Source: Brevibacterium sp. UCMA 11754 (GTDB lineage Bacteria > Actinomycetota > Actinomycetes > Actinomycetales > Brevibacteriaceae). Taken from it: a stretch of 64,000 nt of DNA. The notes below the pieces were generated by a model. It had not been told where the DNA came from and ran no database searches. It worked only from the letters and a program-made list of their open reading frames with translations. Where the stretch lies: positions 124,001 to 188,000 of the forward strand of contig NZ_JACBOT010000031.1 in NCBI RefSeq assembly GCF_021532275.1. The letters run 5' to 3'. Numbering within the stretch: position 1 is the first letter of the stretch; each line of letters opens with the position of its first letter. The position numbers and the translations under genes were made by a program. Positions 17,279 through 26,145 of this stretch are shown one piece after another.

Positions 17279-18415
17279 TCAATTGCGTCCACTTTCGTCT
17301 TCGGCTGCTTCTTCGTACTCTTCTGGTTCGTCCTCTTCATATTCCACAGGCTCGCCTGCGTCGTCGATCTCCTCCTCTTCGACGGGCTCTCCTTCTTCGA
17401 CAGGTTCTTCTTCGGCTGGCTCGTCAACGTATTCTTCTTCCGGCTCCTCGTCGACAGGTTCGTCGACGTATTCGCCTTCAGCATCCTCGCCCTCAACCGG
17501 ATCGGTCTCGTCTTCGGACTCGCCGTATTCACGAGGCTCTTCGTCCTCTTCATAGGGCGCCGCGTCCTCGTACTCTTGTTCATCAGCCTCGTCGGCCTCA
17601 GCCTGAGCCTGCTCCTCTTCGAGAGCATCCTCATGTGAGATGACAAGTTCGCTGTCGCGGATCTCACCGCGCCATCCTTCAACGCCGTCCTGATCGATCA
17701 TGATCTCGTTCATCACGTGATGAACGAAGAACTTCAGTTCGAGCCGGAATCTGCGAGGCACCGTGAACCAGAGGGCGCCGACTCCCTCGACGAATCCCTG
17801 TTTATGGTATTCGCCGCTCGCAATGATGCGGGTGAGCCTGGGGGCCAACTCGTGGAAGGAAACACTGCCGCTGATGTAGCCCTTCTCACCGGTCGATTCC
17901 CAGACGATATGTGAGTCCGGGACCTGCTCGATGATTGTCGCCTCCCACGTGCGGTGGGACCAGACAGCCTGGCCTTTGACGCTGATCTTCACGTCATCCG
18001 TGCGTTCGACGTTCTCGACCTTCTTCATGAAGTCTGGCCAGTTCTCAAACATTGTGAACGCGTTGTACGCGACAGACAACGGCACACCGACATCGGCCGT
18101 CTCGATGATGTTCGAGAACTTGAAGTCGCCAGAGCCACCGGAACTGCCGGAAGAACCCCCGCCGAAGACGCCTTTGATTTTGTCCTTGGCACCAGCGGTC
18201 GCTGCGGAGAGAGCCGCCTTGGCTGGCGACTTGCCTTCCGCGATCTCTTCGGCACCGGCCTGGGCAGCCGCGCCCGCTGAATCCGATGATCCGTCAAATC
18301 GGTCAGACAACTTATCGACCTTGTCGCCAGCGGACTTGATTGCCTTGCGGCCGAGGGTCTTGGCGTAGTCTGCCGCCTGCTCCTTTAAGCCGCTGAAAAT
18401 GGAGTCATCACTCAC
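17279..18415 (-). CDS. SRPBCC (START-like) protein with acidic C-terminal tail, in gas vesicle operon
   Basis: 378 residues. Residues 1-95 are Ala/Gly/Ser-rich helices. Residues 98-240 form an SRPBCC/polyketide-cyclase-like domain (FSNIIETADVGVPLSVAYNA, MFENWPDFMKKVENVER, GYISGSVSFHELAP, ELKFFVHHVMNEIM). Residues 265-370 are almost wholly Glu/Asp/Tyr/Pro with repeated YVDEP units. START-like folds bind hydrophobic ligands or partners; the role in vesicles is unknown. GTG 18415 overlaps the previous stop. Position directly before gvpA points to a gas vesicle function, and similar proteins accompany actinobacterial gvp clusters. Confidence 0.85.
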   Translation of the reverse strand: MSDDSIFSGLKEQAADYAKTLGRKAIKSAGDKVDKLSDRFDGSSDSAGAAAQAGAEEIAEGKSPAKAALSAATAGAKDKIKGVFGGGSSGSSGGSGDFKFSNIIETADVGVPLSVAYNAFTMFENWPDFMKKVENVERTDDVKISVKGQAVWSHRTWEATIIEQVPDSHIVWESTGEKGYISGSVSFHELAPRLTRIIASGEYHKQGFVEGVGALWFTVPRRFRLELKFFVHHVMNEIMIDQDGVEGWRGEIRDSELVISHEDALEEEQAQAEADEADEQEYEDAAPYEEDEEPREYGESEDETDPVEGEDAEGEYVDEPVDEEPEEEYVDEPAEEEPVEEGEPVEEEEIDDAGEPVEYEEDEPEEYEEAAEDESGRN

Positions 18416-19238
18416 CGCTGGCCTCCTTGGTCTTGCGTGAAGCTGCAGGCTTCTTCGCAGCCGTCGAACGCTTCCGCGTCGGTGCCGACTTAGCTGTCGA
18501 TGTCGACTTGGAAGCAGATGCCGTCTTGCTGCCCGACCGGCGCTGGGTGCTCGAAGTCTTGGATGCTCCGCTGGTCCTCTTGGTGGCCCCGCCTGTGCTT
18601 GACCTCTTCGATGTGGAGGTACCGCTTGCCTTGCCTGCAGACCGGCTCGCTGTCGAGGAACGCTTCCGAGCTGGCTTCTTTGCAGGTGCTTCTTCCGTTG
18701 CCGGCTCTTCCTCTACCTCTTCGGCCTCGTCCGAATCGACGGGCTCCGCAGAATCGGCTTCATCCGTTGCCTCAGCTTCATCGAGCTGTTCGTCTTCAGC
18801 TTCAGGTGTCTCAGCTTCTTCAGGTGTCTCAGCTTCGTCGAGGTCCTCAGGAGCATCGGATTCCGCGCTTTCGCTGTCCGGATCATCCTCATCAACCGAA
18901 GGGTCAAGGTCGTCCGCGGCCTCATCTAAGGTTGATTTCAACTTCTCGGTCTGATCTTGGAGTCGGCTGCTCAGCTCGTCGATGCCCTTGGCTGCCAGAG
19001 CCTTAGCTACACCCTTACCTGAGTCGGCCAGACGTCCGGTGATCTTCTCTTGAAGCTCTTTGAGTTCTGGTGTGGCATCGGCGAATTCCTTCAATCCTCC
19101 AATGAGACTCTCGCGGTTCTTCACCACAGTTGATCCAGCCACGGTAGAGGCGATCGTCAGTGCCATGCCTAACTTCTTCGTTCGGCCGAGCATGTAGCCC
19201 GCCAATATCAGGCCTGTGAGTTTCATCTTGTCGTTCAC
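18408..19238 (-). CDS. Charged, histone-H1-like-tailed protein, first gene of gas vesicle operon
   Basis: 276 residues in three blocks. Residues 5-35 are hydrophobic (LTGLILAGYMLGRTKKLGMA). Residues 95-190 are extremely acidic (repeats of DEAET/PEEAE). Residues 190-276 are basic Lys/Arg/Ser/Thr/Ala repeats resembling histone H1 or AlgP tails. I know no defined function. GTG 19238 follows GGAGG by six bases. As the first gene, it is next to the likely operon promoter. The split between strongly negative and strongly positive halves suggests self-association or bridging between molecules; this is inference. Confidence 0.82.
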   Translation of the reverse strand: MNDKMKLTGLILAGYMLGRTKKLGMALTIASTVAGSTVVKNRESLIGGLKEFADATPELKELQEKITGRLADSGKGVAKALAAKGIDELSSRLQDQTEKLKSTLDEAADDLDPSVDEDDPDSESAESDAPEDLDEAETPEEAETPEAEDEQLDEAEATDEADSAEPVDSDEAEEVEEEPATEEAPAKKPARKRSSTASRSAGKASGTSTSKRSSTGGATKRTSGASKTSSTQRRSGSKTASASKSTSTAKSAPTRKRSTAAKKPAASRKTKEASGE

Positions 19239-19823
19239 TGGGTTCCTCCGAATCTGCGCCTATGGCGCGTGTGGCTGATGACCCTTGAGCTAGGCGATCT
19301 GTGATTGCTTTGAACAGTGATCGCCAGCCGTGTCTCGATATGAATTGTCTTTCTGCTCCCGGACGACCGTCAGCTGGTGACGCGACTGGCCGTCGTCTGG
19401 GTCGTTCGCAAAGTCCTCACTTCGTCCTCGGGCTTCTGTTCTTCAAAAGCCGCAAGCAATCTGCCCTTGGAACCTCAATCTTCCGCCTGATTTCGATTCC
19501 GTCAAGGGGGACCCAGCTTCTTTGAGGCGGTTTTCAGCCCGGCCGTGGCCAGAGTATGAATATTGCCTGTTCAAGTACCTCACGAGATGGGAACAAGCCG
19601 TCATGTGAGGACATGACTGCCAACTAGCCTGACACTCCGTGCCGGGGGTGCCCCACAGCATGCATCGGTCGAGGTATCGATGCGTCTCCGAACCTGATCA
19701 AGTCATCTGTAAGTCATGACTTTTCGGTGTGATGTCGTCACAACCAGAATTCCCGCACCCGACGGCACCCGTGGGCACCGTCGAATGCGGGAATTCAGCC
19801 AGCCGTGAATCACGCGGCCATGG
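19239..19823. other. Intergenic region upstream of the gas vesicle operon
   Basis: No convincing gene is seen in these 585 bases; the small open frames have no coding character. The stretch next to 19238 should hold the gvp promoter, but I see no clear -35/-10 pair. The far end contains the long hairpin at 19747-19796 that terminates the gene at 19824-20864. A GGAGGAACCCA ribosome site precedes GTG 19238. Confidence 0.5.
19747..19796 (-). terminator. Long hairpin terminator
   Basis: GAATTCCCGCA (19747-19757) pairs perfectly with TGCGGGAATTC (19786-19796). The interior holds a second stem, GACGG with CCGTC and CCC with GGG. No T-tract follows, as is common for actinobacterial hairpin terminators. 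It lies 28 bases after the stop of the minus-strand gene at 19824. Confidence 0.75.
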
Positions 19824-20864
19824 TCAGTCGGCCAAGGCCGTGGCCGCGTCATAGCGCAGTATCGCTGCTATTCCGTCCACGACGTCTCCGCTGATGAGGC
19901 CGACATCGGCGGATGAGAGAACTGCGTCGGCCAGGATCGCTCCTTCGCCTTCAGAACCGGCATCGTAGTCGAGGAGCACTGTAGCCACAGCTCCGCGCTG
20001 AACGGCTTGAGAGACCCTTTCCTGTCCTTCCACAGCAAGGTCGTGAGCCTTGCTGTAGGACAGGTTCTCCGTGTCTTCGGTCTGCTTCGCTTGGACGCGA
20101 TCGGAAGCCAGCGATTTCAGGGCATCGTAGAGTGCTTCTTCCCCAGCGTCGTCATCCGTACCTCCCTGATCGGTTTCTTCGAGGCGCTCGGTGACCTGGG
20201 CCGAAAACTCAGCTTTCACAGCGGTGCGGCCCTGGACCTCGCCAGCCACCACAACGAGGTCTGGTTCACGAGCGCGAACAATCTCATCGACGTGGTCAGC
20301 GACTGCGCGAGCGTTGTCTTTGACGATTTCATCGGCACGACGTCGAATCTGGTTGTGCGACAGGGCCCCCTGCCGTGGTGCGTGAATGTCCTCGTCGCTG
20401 TCACCGCTGATGCGTGACTCATCCTGCTGCTTCACCTCATGTTGAGGGGACACCCTCAGCTCACGGATGGTCGCGCCTTCCTGATTGGCGATGACGAGGA
20501 CCATATCGACCAGGCGGCATCCTTCACGGACATAGGCACCCAGTTCGGGGACCTCTCCGTAATGTGCAGTGTCACCGGTGCCCAGTGCAGCATCCCAGTG
20601 CTCGTCGAGAACAACCCCTTCTGAGTTCGCCACGACGATTCGCCCATCGGTCTGTACTTCAGTGATGTCTTCGACGATCAAGGTGTCGTCGAGGTGTTTA
20701 AGGATCTCGTCTGCCGCGCCGGCGTCCGTGAGGTTCGCACGGAGTTCGTCCCACCGCAGCCGCACCTGCTTCTCGGCGTCGGCACCAGGAGAACGTCCTT
20801 CCAGATAGACGGTGGCGAAGGGACTCTGGTTGTCATACACAGTGCGTAGATTCTCGAGGTTCAT
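19824..20864 (-). CDS. Rv2629/baeRF-type peptide-release-factor-like protein
   Basis: About 346 residues. The layout fits the Vms1/eRF1-like bacterial family that includes mycobacterial Rv2629: an N-terminal domain (ENLRTVYDNQSPFATVYLEG), a middle RNase-H-like part with PDLVVVAGEVQGRTAVKAEF, and a C-terminal domain with AVQRGAVATVLLDYDAG. Such proteins are linked to ribosome rescue or hibernation and are often in dormancy regulons; that role is not proven here. The start at 20864 (MNLENLRT) puts GGAG six bases upstream; 20867 is the alternative. It lies upstream of the gvp operon, a possible stress neighbourhood. Confidence 0.78.
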   Translation of the reverse strand: MNLENLRTVYDNQSPFATVYLEGRSPGADAEKQVRLRWDELRANLTDAGAADEILKHLDDTLIVEDITEVQTDGRIVVANSEGVVLDEHWDAALGTGDTAHYGEVPELGAYVREGCRLVDMVLVIANQEGATIRELRVSPQHEVKQQDESRISGDSDEDIHAPRQGALSHNQIRRRADEIVKDNARAVADHVDEIVRAREPDLVVVAGEVQGRTAVKAEFSAQVTERLEETDQGGTDDDAGEEALYDALKSLASDRVQAKQTEDTENLSYSKAHDLAVEGQERVSQAVQRGAVATVLLDYDAGSEGEGAILADAVLSSADVGLISGDVVDGIAAILRYDAATALAD

Positions 20865-20999
20865 CATCAGCTCCGTTCCTACTCGGTGCCACATATGTGG
20901 GGCCTATCTAAGGCTTGCACCTCTCGTGGATGCTTGTAAACAGCCTGCCCCGACGGAAAACAGAAGATCCCAGGTGAGAATGCTGTCGTGTTCGCCAAC

Positions 21000-22211
21000 T
21001 CAGGTGAGGGCGGCGGTGTCGATGAGATGTTCGGCGATCGCCAGCGCCGAGGTGGCTCCCGGCGAAGGTGCATTCCGGACGAACATCGTGGCTCCCGCAC
21101 GATCGATGACGAAATCATCGACTAGGCTGCCGTCCCGGTTCATCGCCTGAGCGCGAATTCCCCTAGTGGCCCGGTGACCGTCGGCTCCGTAGAGAGAGGG
21201 AACGTAGCGGGCGGCCTCGGCGACGAACTTCTCGATCGAGAAGACGCCGCCAATCTCACGGACAGCCGTTGCCATGTTGCCGGCGGCGAACCTCCAGAAT
21301 CCCGGATCCGTTGCCACGGTCAGGGAGTCGGGGACGTTGAGGCCGAGACCCTTGTACCCCTCCCGGGAGAAGGAGAGGAAGGCGTTGGGTCCGATCATCA
21401 GGCCGCCGTCGATGCGGCGGGTCACGTGGACGCCCAGGAACGGGTACTTCGGGTCTGGAACCGGGTAGATGAGGCCGTTGACGACATCATTGAAGCGCGG
21501 TTCGAGGATGAAGTACTGACCGAAGAACGGCACGACGCTGGGTCTCTTCTCCTCGCCTGAGCGTGCTGCGAGTCGGTCCGCCTGCAGGCCAGCGCAGGTG
21601 ATGACCTGGTCGTATTCCTGCGAGTCGACGCCCGAGTGGACGATCGCGGTGGTGCCGGCGCTCCCCCTGCGCTGCTCGATCCTCTTCACTTCCGTGGAGA
21701 AGCGAACCCGACCGCCGCTACGACGAAAATCTGCAACGAGTGCTTCCGTCAGCCCGCGATAGTCGATGATTCCAGTATGCGGCGAGTGCAGCGCCGCGAC
21801 TCCCTCGGCATTCGGCTCGACCTCGAGAAGTCCGTCGCGGTCCAGCAGTTCGACATCAGGGACACCGTTCGCTCGGGCGCGAGCATGGATTCCGTTCAGC
21901 CGCTCCACTTCAACATCGTTCGTTGCGACGACGACCTTTCCGCACTCTTCGAATGCGACATCGTGTTCGCGCGCAAAATCGAGCAGAAGCGAGACACCTC
22001 GACGGCAGAGCAGCGCCTTGAGACTTCCGGGCTCATAGTAGAGACCGGCATGGACGACGCCCGAATTGTGCCCCGTCTGATGCGCTGCGGGATGGTCTTC
22101 CTTTTCGTACAAGGTGACGTCTGCACCGTCGTATTTCTGGACCAGACCGCGAGCCACAGCCGCACCGATGATGCCAGCGCCGATCACAGCAAAACGCTTC
22201 TTCACGCCCAT
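21000..22211 (-). CDS. lhgO: L-2-hydroxyglutarate oxidase
   Basis: 403 residues. The FAD-binding dinucleotide fold is at the start (FAVIGAGIIGAAVARGL). HQTGHNSGVVHAGLYYEPGS is the diagnostic LhgO stretch. The enzyme oxidises L-2-hydroxyglutarate to 2-oxoglutarate at the membrane, as metabolite repair or lysine breakdown. An AAGGGG site precedes ATG 22211. It seems monocistronic. The older annotation as a generic FAD oxidoreductase would also fit. Confidence 0.92.
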   Translation of the reverse strand: MGVKKRFAVIGAGIIGAAVARGLVQKYDGADVTLYEKEDHPAAHQTGHNSGVVHAGLYYEPGSLKALLCRRGVSLLLDFAREHDVAFEECGKVVVATNDVEVERLNGIHARARANGVPDVELLDRDGLLEVEPNAEGVAALHSPHTGIIDYRGLTEALVADFRRSGGRVRFSTEVKRIEQRRGSAGTTAIVHSGVDSQEYDQVITCAGLQADRLAARSGEEKRPSVVPFFGQYFILEPRFNDVVNGLIYPVPDPKYPFLGVHVTRRIDGGLMIGPNAFLSFSREGYKGLGLNVPDSLTVATDPGFWRFAAGNMATAVREIGGVFSIEKFVAEAARYVPSLYGADGHRATRGIRAQAMNRDGSLVDDFVIDRAGATMFVRNAPSPGATSALAIAEHLIDTAALT

Positions 22212-22803
22212 ACTTCAACCCCTTCGTCTGCCGCTGCGGTTGTGATGACCCTATTGCGGACCCGTGAACCGCGCGAACAGGCCGCAGTCAGTATTCTCCC
22301 AGCCCAGCAGCCGGGGATGAGGTCTCGAAATAGCCGCATTCTCTGCGGATAATCGCGGTACGGTCTCATATCCAACAAACTTGTCATGATTCAAATTACT
22401 CGCAAGTCACTTCGGTAATTACCACACAATGACCACCTCGGCCCGGTTCTAGATAGGCCCCTTCGCCACACGCAGATGATCACCCTGCGGGGAGCACCAT
22501 CCGGCAGACCTACATATATGATGCTCTGACCTGGAGCTACACGCATGTACTCGGACCAGAACGACATAGTCGCCGCAGTCATCTACAGCAGAAACTACAG
22601 AAACGTCAGGTCCATCGTGCTTTGGCTTCATGAAAAATTCACAAACAACATCCGAGTCGCCCAGCGAGAATATAACGAGATCGTAACTTTGTTCGTGATT
22701 TCGTGATTACTTTTTGGTTACTACGTATTGTTATGAGGGATCTGCCAGGAGACTGCCTGTTTCCGTCCAGCGGATGTTCAAGTTTCGAACGATGTGGAGA
22801 ACC
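22212..22803. other. Divergent intergenic region, AT-richer than surroundings
   Basis: No gene is supported. The 592 bases separate lhgO from the first surface protein and are clearly AT-richer than the neighbours. The right part holds phased TTAC repeats (22695-22721), a possible -10 at TATTGT (22727-22732) and a long leader to the ATG at 22804. The rest shows no recognisable structure. Confidence 0.5.
22695..22732 (+). promoter_or_regulatory. Phased [AG]TTAC repeats upstream of first surface protein
   Basis: ATTAC at 22706-22710 and GTTAC at 22717-22721 are exactly 11 bp apart. Just before them GTGATTTC and GTGATTAC (22695-22710) form an 8-bp direct repeat. TATTGT (22727-22732) could be the -10. 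Direct repeats at one helical turn are bound by OmpR-type regulators; MtrA and GlnR of actinobacteria use GTnAC-like half-sites. The same pattern precedes the paralogue at 26589. Confidence 0.5.
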
Positions 22804-25800
22804 ATGAAGATGCTCCGAAACCGGCATACGACCGGTCGTAAAATTGCTGTCGGCGGCGTTGCCGCCGCCACAGCATTAGGGCTCACCCTGCTGACAACGT
22901 CACCAGGTAACGCCGAAGAACAGAATCCCGCCGAAGATGCAGAAGCACTTGGTCAGCTGATCGAATCAGATCTCTTCAGCGCTGAGCTTCTCGATGCCGC
23001 TTCGGCGTACAGCAGCGCGCCATCAAGTACTGATGAAGTCAGCACTCCGCTGAATGTTGACGCCCTGGGTGCGCTGGATATCAGCCTCGGAGATGGGATT
23101 TCGCTCCCGCTCCTCAGCGATGCCAACGGAAGTGGCCTCCTCGAACTCGGAAATGCCGGCGCGATCAACTCTTATGGTCATTCTCCTGCTTACAACGAAG
23201 CGCTGGCCAGTGCTGGCGCTGTCGGCGAAGACGGAGCAATCAACGTCGATGACATCAACAACGGCACCGCCGGAAATGCCAATGTCAATCTGACATCGCT
23301 GCTCGATCAGCTCGGCCTGTCCGGAATCACCGACCAGGTAGTCGACGATCTCAGCCTTGAGCTCGGAGCGATCGCTTCAACCGCAAGCAGCGACGGAAAG
23401 ACCCCCACGTCTGACTATGTTGTTGCTGACGGCGTCCTCACCGTCTCCAGCCCAGCTGTCAAGGGTGTCTCAGGCGCACTGGATGAGGTTGTGGCCGGAA
23501 CCGGCACCACACTCGACGAAGCCCTTGGATCCCAGGGCCTGCTCGATCAGCTGGCCAAAGTCGGCGTTGATCTCAACGTTCTCAGCCTCGCAAAAATTCA
23601 AGTTGGCGGCGCAACTTCTACAATCTCAGTCGACACCAAGACGGCCCTCGACTCGATTGTCGAGAATCTCATCAATGAGGAACTGGCCGATAAAGCAGGT
23701 ATCGCCAAGATCGATCTCAGCACTGGTGAAATCAAAATTGACCTTGCGAAGATCGTCGGCGGAACCGACGCCACTAATCTGAACAATCTCGACCCGAATA
23801 CTCAGGTCCTGACCTCAGAGACGATCACCAAGATCACTGATGCAGTCGCAGAAGCACTCGGCACGGTCACCGGAAAACTCACGACCACGCTGAAGGATGC
23901 GCTCAACAACGTCGCTGTGACGATCGAACTGCCGGCACACATTGAGGCACTCGGTGGTGCCCTCGCTGAAGCAAACGGCGTCGTCACGGTCGAAGCGACA
24001 TTGGGTCAGCTCACCGGTGTTGACAGCACGAAACCAACAGTCAAGACCGACCTGACGCTGAAGGTCGGACTCGTCACCATTAACGCCGGACAAATCCTGA
24101 ATGCGATCACCGATCCACTCATCACCTCAGTACTGAGTCTCCTCGGACCGACAGTTGGCGGAATCGTCAATTCGACTGCCGATGACATTGCCCAGACACT
24201 CGCAGACACAGTGGCCGCAGTCATTGACCCGTTGGATCCCGTCTTCGGCGCCCTTAACAGGGTCGTCGAACTTACGATCAACGAGCAGCCCACTGTGAAG
24301 GATCCTGCACAGGAGAGCCAGGTAAAGGGCGACAACGGTCCTGGCTTCACCGTCAGTGCAGTCAGCCTCGAGCTCCTGCCGGGTGTCACGCCACCGGCAG
24401 ACGCACCTGCACCTCAGGCTGCCGTCAGCGTTGCTGACATCAACCTCGCCTCCTCGTCGGTCCGTGCAACCGCAGATGCACCGGTCGATCCGGATCCGGA
24501 TGCGAACACGAATGCTGCAGCTTCGGCAGCAGCCTCGGCGGACGCCACCGACGATGCCGACGCCGATCCCGGCGCGCAGGCAGCAGCTCAGGCGGCCGCT
24601 AACCCGGACGCCGACGACAACACGGACGCTTCAGCATCCGCAGATCCTGATGCCGTTGCAGCAGCAGAGTCTGCAGCAACCGAGGACGCTTCGTCAGAAA
24701 GCTCAGCTGACGCCACCACGGAAACAAATGCTTCGGCAACCACTGCTGCCAATGCGGCAGCACAGGCAGATAACACCGCCGACACGAACGCCGAATCCTC
24801 TGCAGCTGCCGATGCTGATCCAGCGGCAGCCTCCGAGGCCGCTGCAACAGCTGACTCCTCGAACGAGGCGTCAGCAGAAGCAGCTGCGACCGCTGACGCA
24901 GCAGCCGATCCGGACGCAACTGCAACTGCCGATGCTGATCCTGAGGCTGATGTGAACCAGGATGCTGCTTCCTCGGCATCAGCCTCGGCAAGTGCTGACG
25001 ACGACGGCAACCCAGCAGCAGAAGCTGCAGCAGAGACTGCAGCCACTGCAGATACCGACACAACCGCTTCCGCGGCTGCCGAGGTCGACGCAACCGCTGC
25101 AGCAGAGTCCGCCGCAACCGAGGACGCTTCTTCGGAAGCTTCTGCGGATGCAACGACGGAAACCAATGCATCGGCAACCGCAGCTGCAGAAGCAGCAGCA
25201 AACGCCGATGACTCAAGCACAGCAAACGCAGATACCAATGCTGCCGCTGACGCTGACCCGGCAGCAGCCGCCAGCGTCGCCGCGAACGCAGACTCCTCGT
25301 CGGAAGCTTCGGCCTCAGCCGCAGCAACCGCCGATGACTCTGCAGCAGCAGATGCGGACAACGAAGCCAGTGCCAACGACAACGCGTCGGCCTCGGCATC
25401 TGCTTCGACCACCGCTGATGCGACGGCAGATGCAGACCCGGCAGCACAGGCAGCCGCTCAGGCAGCAGCTACCGCTGACGCTGACACCACAGCATCCGCA
25501 GCAGCAAACGAAAACGCTGAAGCGGCAGCAGAGTCGGCCGCCAACGAAGAAGCTTCCTCCGAAGCCTCGAACGATGCCACCTCCGATGAGAACTCATCAG
25601 CACAGACGGCAGCCCAGGCTGCAGCCACCGCTGATGACAACGACGCGGCCAATGCAGACACCACTGCAGCTGCTGACGCCGATCCGGCAGCAGCAGCCTC
25701 GGCGGCATCGAACGCTGACTCCTCGGCTGAAGCATCGGCCGCAGCCGCAGCTGACGGCGCAGAAGCCAGCGCTTCGTCGGATGACGATGCTGACCAGGCA

Positions 25801-26070
25801 TCTGCATCCGCGGATTCCGATCAGGCAGCCTCGGCCAGCGCCGGAGCATCCTCGGATTCCGATCAGGCAGCCTCGGCCAGCTCGAACGCTTCGGCTAGCT
25901 CAGCCGGTGCCAGCACGAATGCCTCAGGCAGCAGCGACGGCGGAGACCTGCCACGGACAGGCGCCGACGGCGTCCTGACCATGGCCGGCATCGCAGCCCT
26001 GCTGATTGCAGGCGGTGCAGCGGCGATCTACGGAACCCGCCGCTACCGCGCATCGGCAGGTCAGCACTGA
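22804..26070 (+). CDS. Sortase-anchored surface protein, choice-of-anchor-G-like, with Ala/Asp/Ser repeat stalk
   Basis: About 1088 residues. A signal peptide (RKIAVGGVAAATALGLTLL) is followed by a globular region of about 550 residues containing SYGHSPAYNEALASAGAVG, which I associate with choice-of-anchor G proteins. Residues 560-1040 are almost only Ala, Asp, Ser, Glu, Asn and Thr, with three imperfect 142-146-residue repeats. The C-terminus has the sorting signal LPRTG, a hydrophobic helix and basic residues. The product should be covalently attached to peptidoglycan by sortase. ATG 22804 matches the paralogue start (MKKLRN). A GAAA-loop terminator follows. Confidence 0.9.
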   Translation: MKMLRNRHTTGRKIAVGGVAAATALGLTLLTTSPGNAEEQNPAEDAEALGQLIESDLFSAELLDAASAYSSAPSSTDEVSTPLNVDALGALDISLGDGISLPLLSDANGSGLLELGNAGAINSYGHSPAYNEALASAGAVGEDGAINVDDINNGTAGNANVNLTSLLDQLGLSGITDQVVDDLSLELGAIASTASSDGKTPTSDYVVADGVLTVSSPAVKGVSGALDEVVAGTGTTLDEALGSQGLLDQLAKVGVDLNVLSLAKIQVGGATSTISVDTKTALDSIVENLINEELADKAGIAKIDLSTGEIKIDLAKIVGGTDATNLNNLDPNTQVLTSETITKITDAVAEALGTVTGKLTTTLKDALNNVAVTIELPAHIEALGGALAEANGVVTVEATLGQLTGVDSTKPTVKTDLTLKVGLVTINAGQILNAITDPLITSVLSLLGPTVGGIVNSTADDIAQTLADTVAAVIDPLDPVFGALNRVVELTINEQPTVKDPAQESQVKGDNGPGFTVSAVSLELLPGVTPPADAPAPQAAVSVADINLASSSVRATADAPVDPDPDANTNAAASAAASADATDDADADPGAQAAAQAAANPDADDNTDASASADPDAVAAAESAATEDASSESSADATTETNASATTAANAAAQADNTADTNAESSAAADADPAAASEAAATADSSNEASAEAAATADAAADPDATATADADPEADVNQDAASSASASASADDDGNPAAEAAAETAATADTDTTASAAAEVDATAAAESAATEDASSEASADATTETNASATAAAEAAANADDSSTANADTNAAADADPAAAASVAANADSSSEASASAAATADDSAAADADNEASANDNASASASASTTADATADADPAAQAAAQAAATADADTTASAAANENAEAAAESAANEEASSEASNDATSDENSSAQTAAQAAATADDNDAANADTTAAADADPAAAASAASNADSSAEASAAAAADGAEASASSDDDADQASASADSDQAASASAGASSDSDQAASASSNASASSAGASTNASGSSDGGDLPRTGADGVLTMAGIAALLIAGGAAAIYGTRRYRASAGQH
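24658..25800 (+). repeat. Imperfect tandem repeat within surface-protein stalk
   Basis: Units begin with the codons for AAESAA at about 24661, 25099 and 25525, giving periods of 438 and 426 bp (146 and 142 codons). Each unit starts AAESAA-E-ASSE-S-DAT and carries ADADPAAA further on. A short 27-bp unit is also repeated exactly near the end (25813 and 25855). The repeats are in frame and make length variation by slippage or recombination likely. Confidence 0.75.
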
Positions 26071-26106
26071 TACACATGACACTCAGCCACTGAGCTGAGC
26101 GCCTGA

Positions 26107-26145
26107 ACGGCGGGGTCGGAGTGAAAACTCCGGCCCCGCCGTTTT
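26107..26145 (+). terminator. Intrinsic terminator with GAAA tetraloop
   Basis: A 16-bp stem (26107-26122 with 26127-26142), with one G-T pair, closes on a GAAA loop and is followed by TTT. It lies 37 bases after the first surface protein. The stem core and loop recur after the second surface protein at 28800-28839. Confidence 0.93.

Noticed and set aside
24658..25800. Repeats that might suggest a CRISPR array
   Set aside because: The units are about 430 bp, imperfect and in frame with the surface protein; there are no short spacers and no cas genes.
24356..25978. Long alternative-frame and antisense open frames across the surface-protein stalk
   Set aside because: They are by-products of the Ala/Asp/Ser codon repeats (runs of Gln/Pro/Arg or Ala/Ser) and have no start signals or domains.
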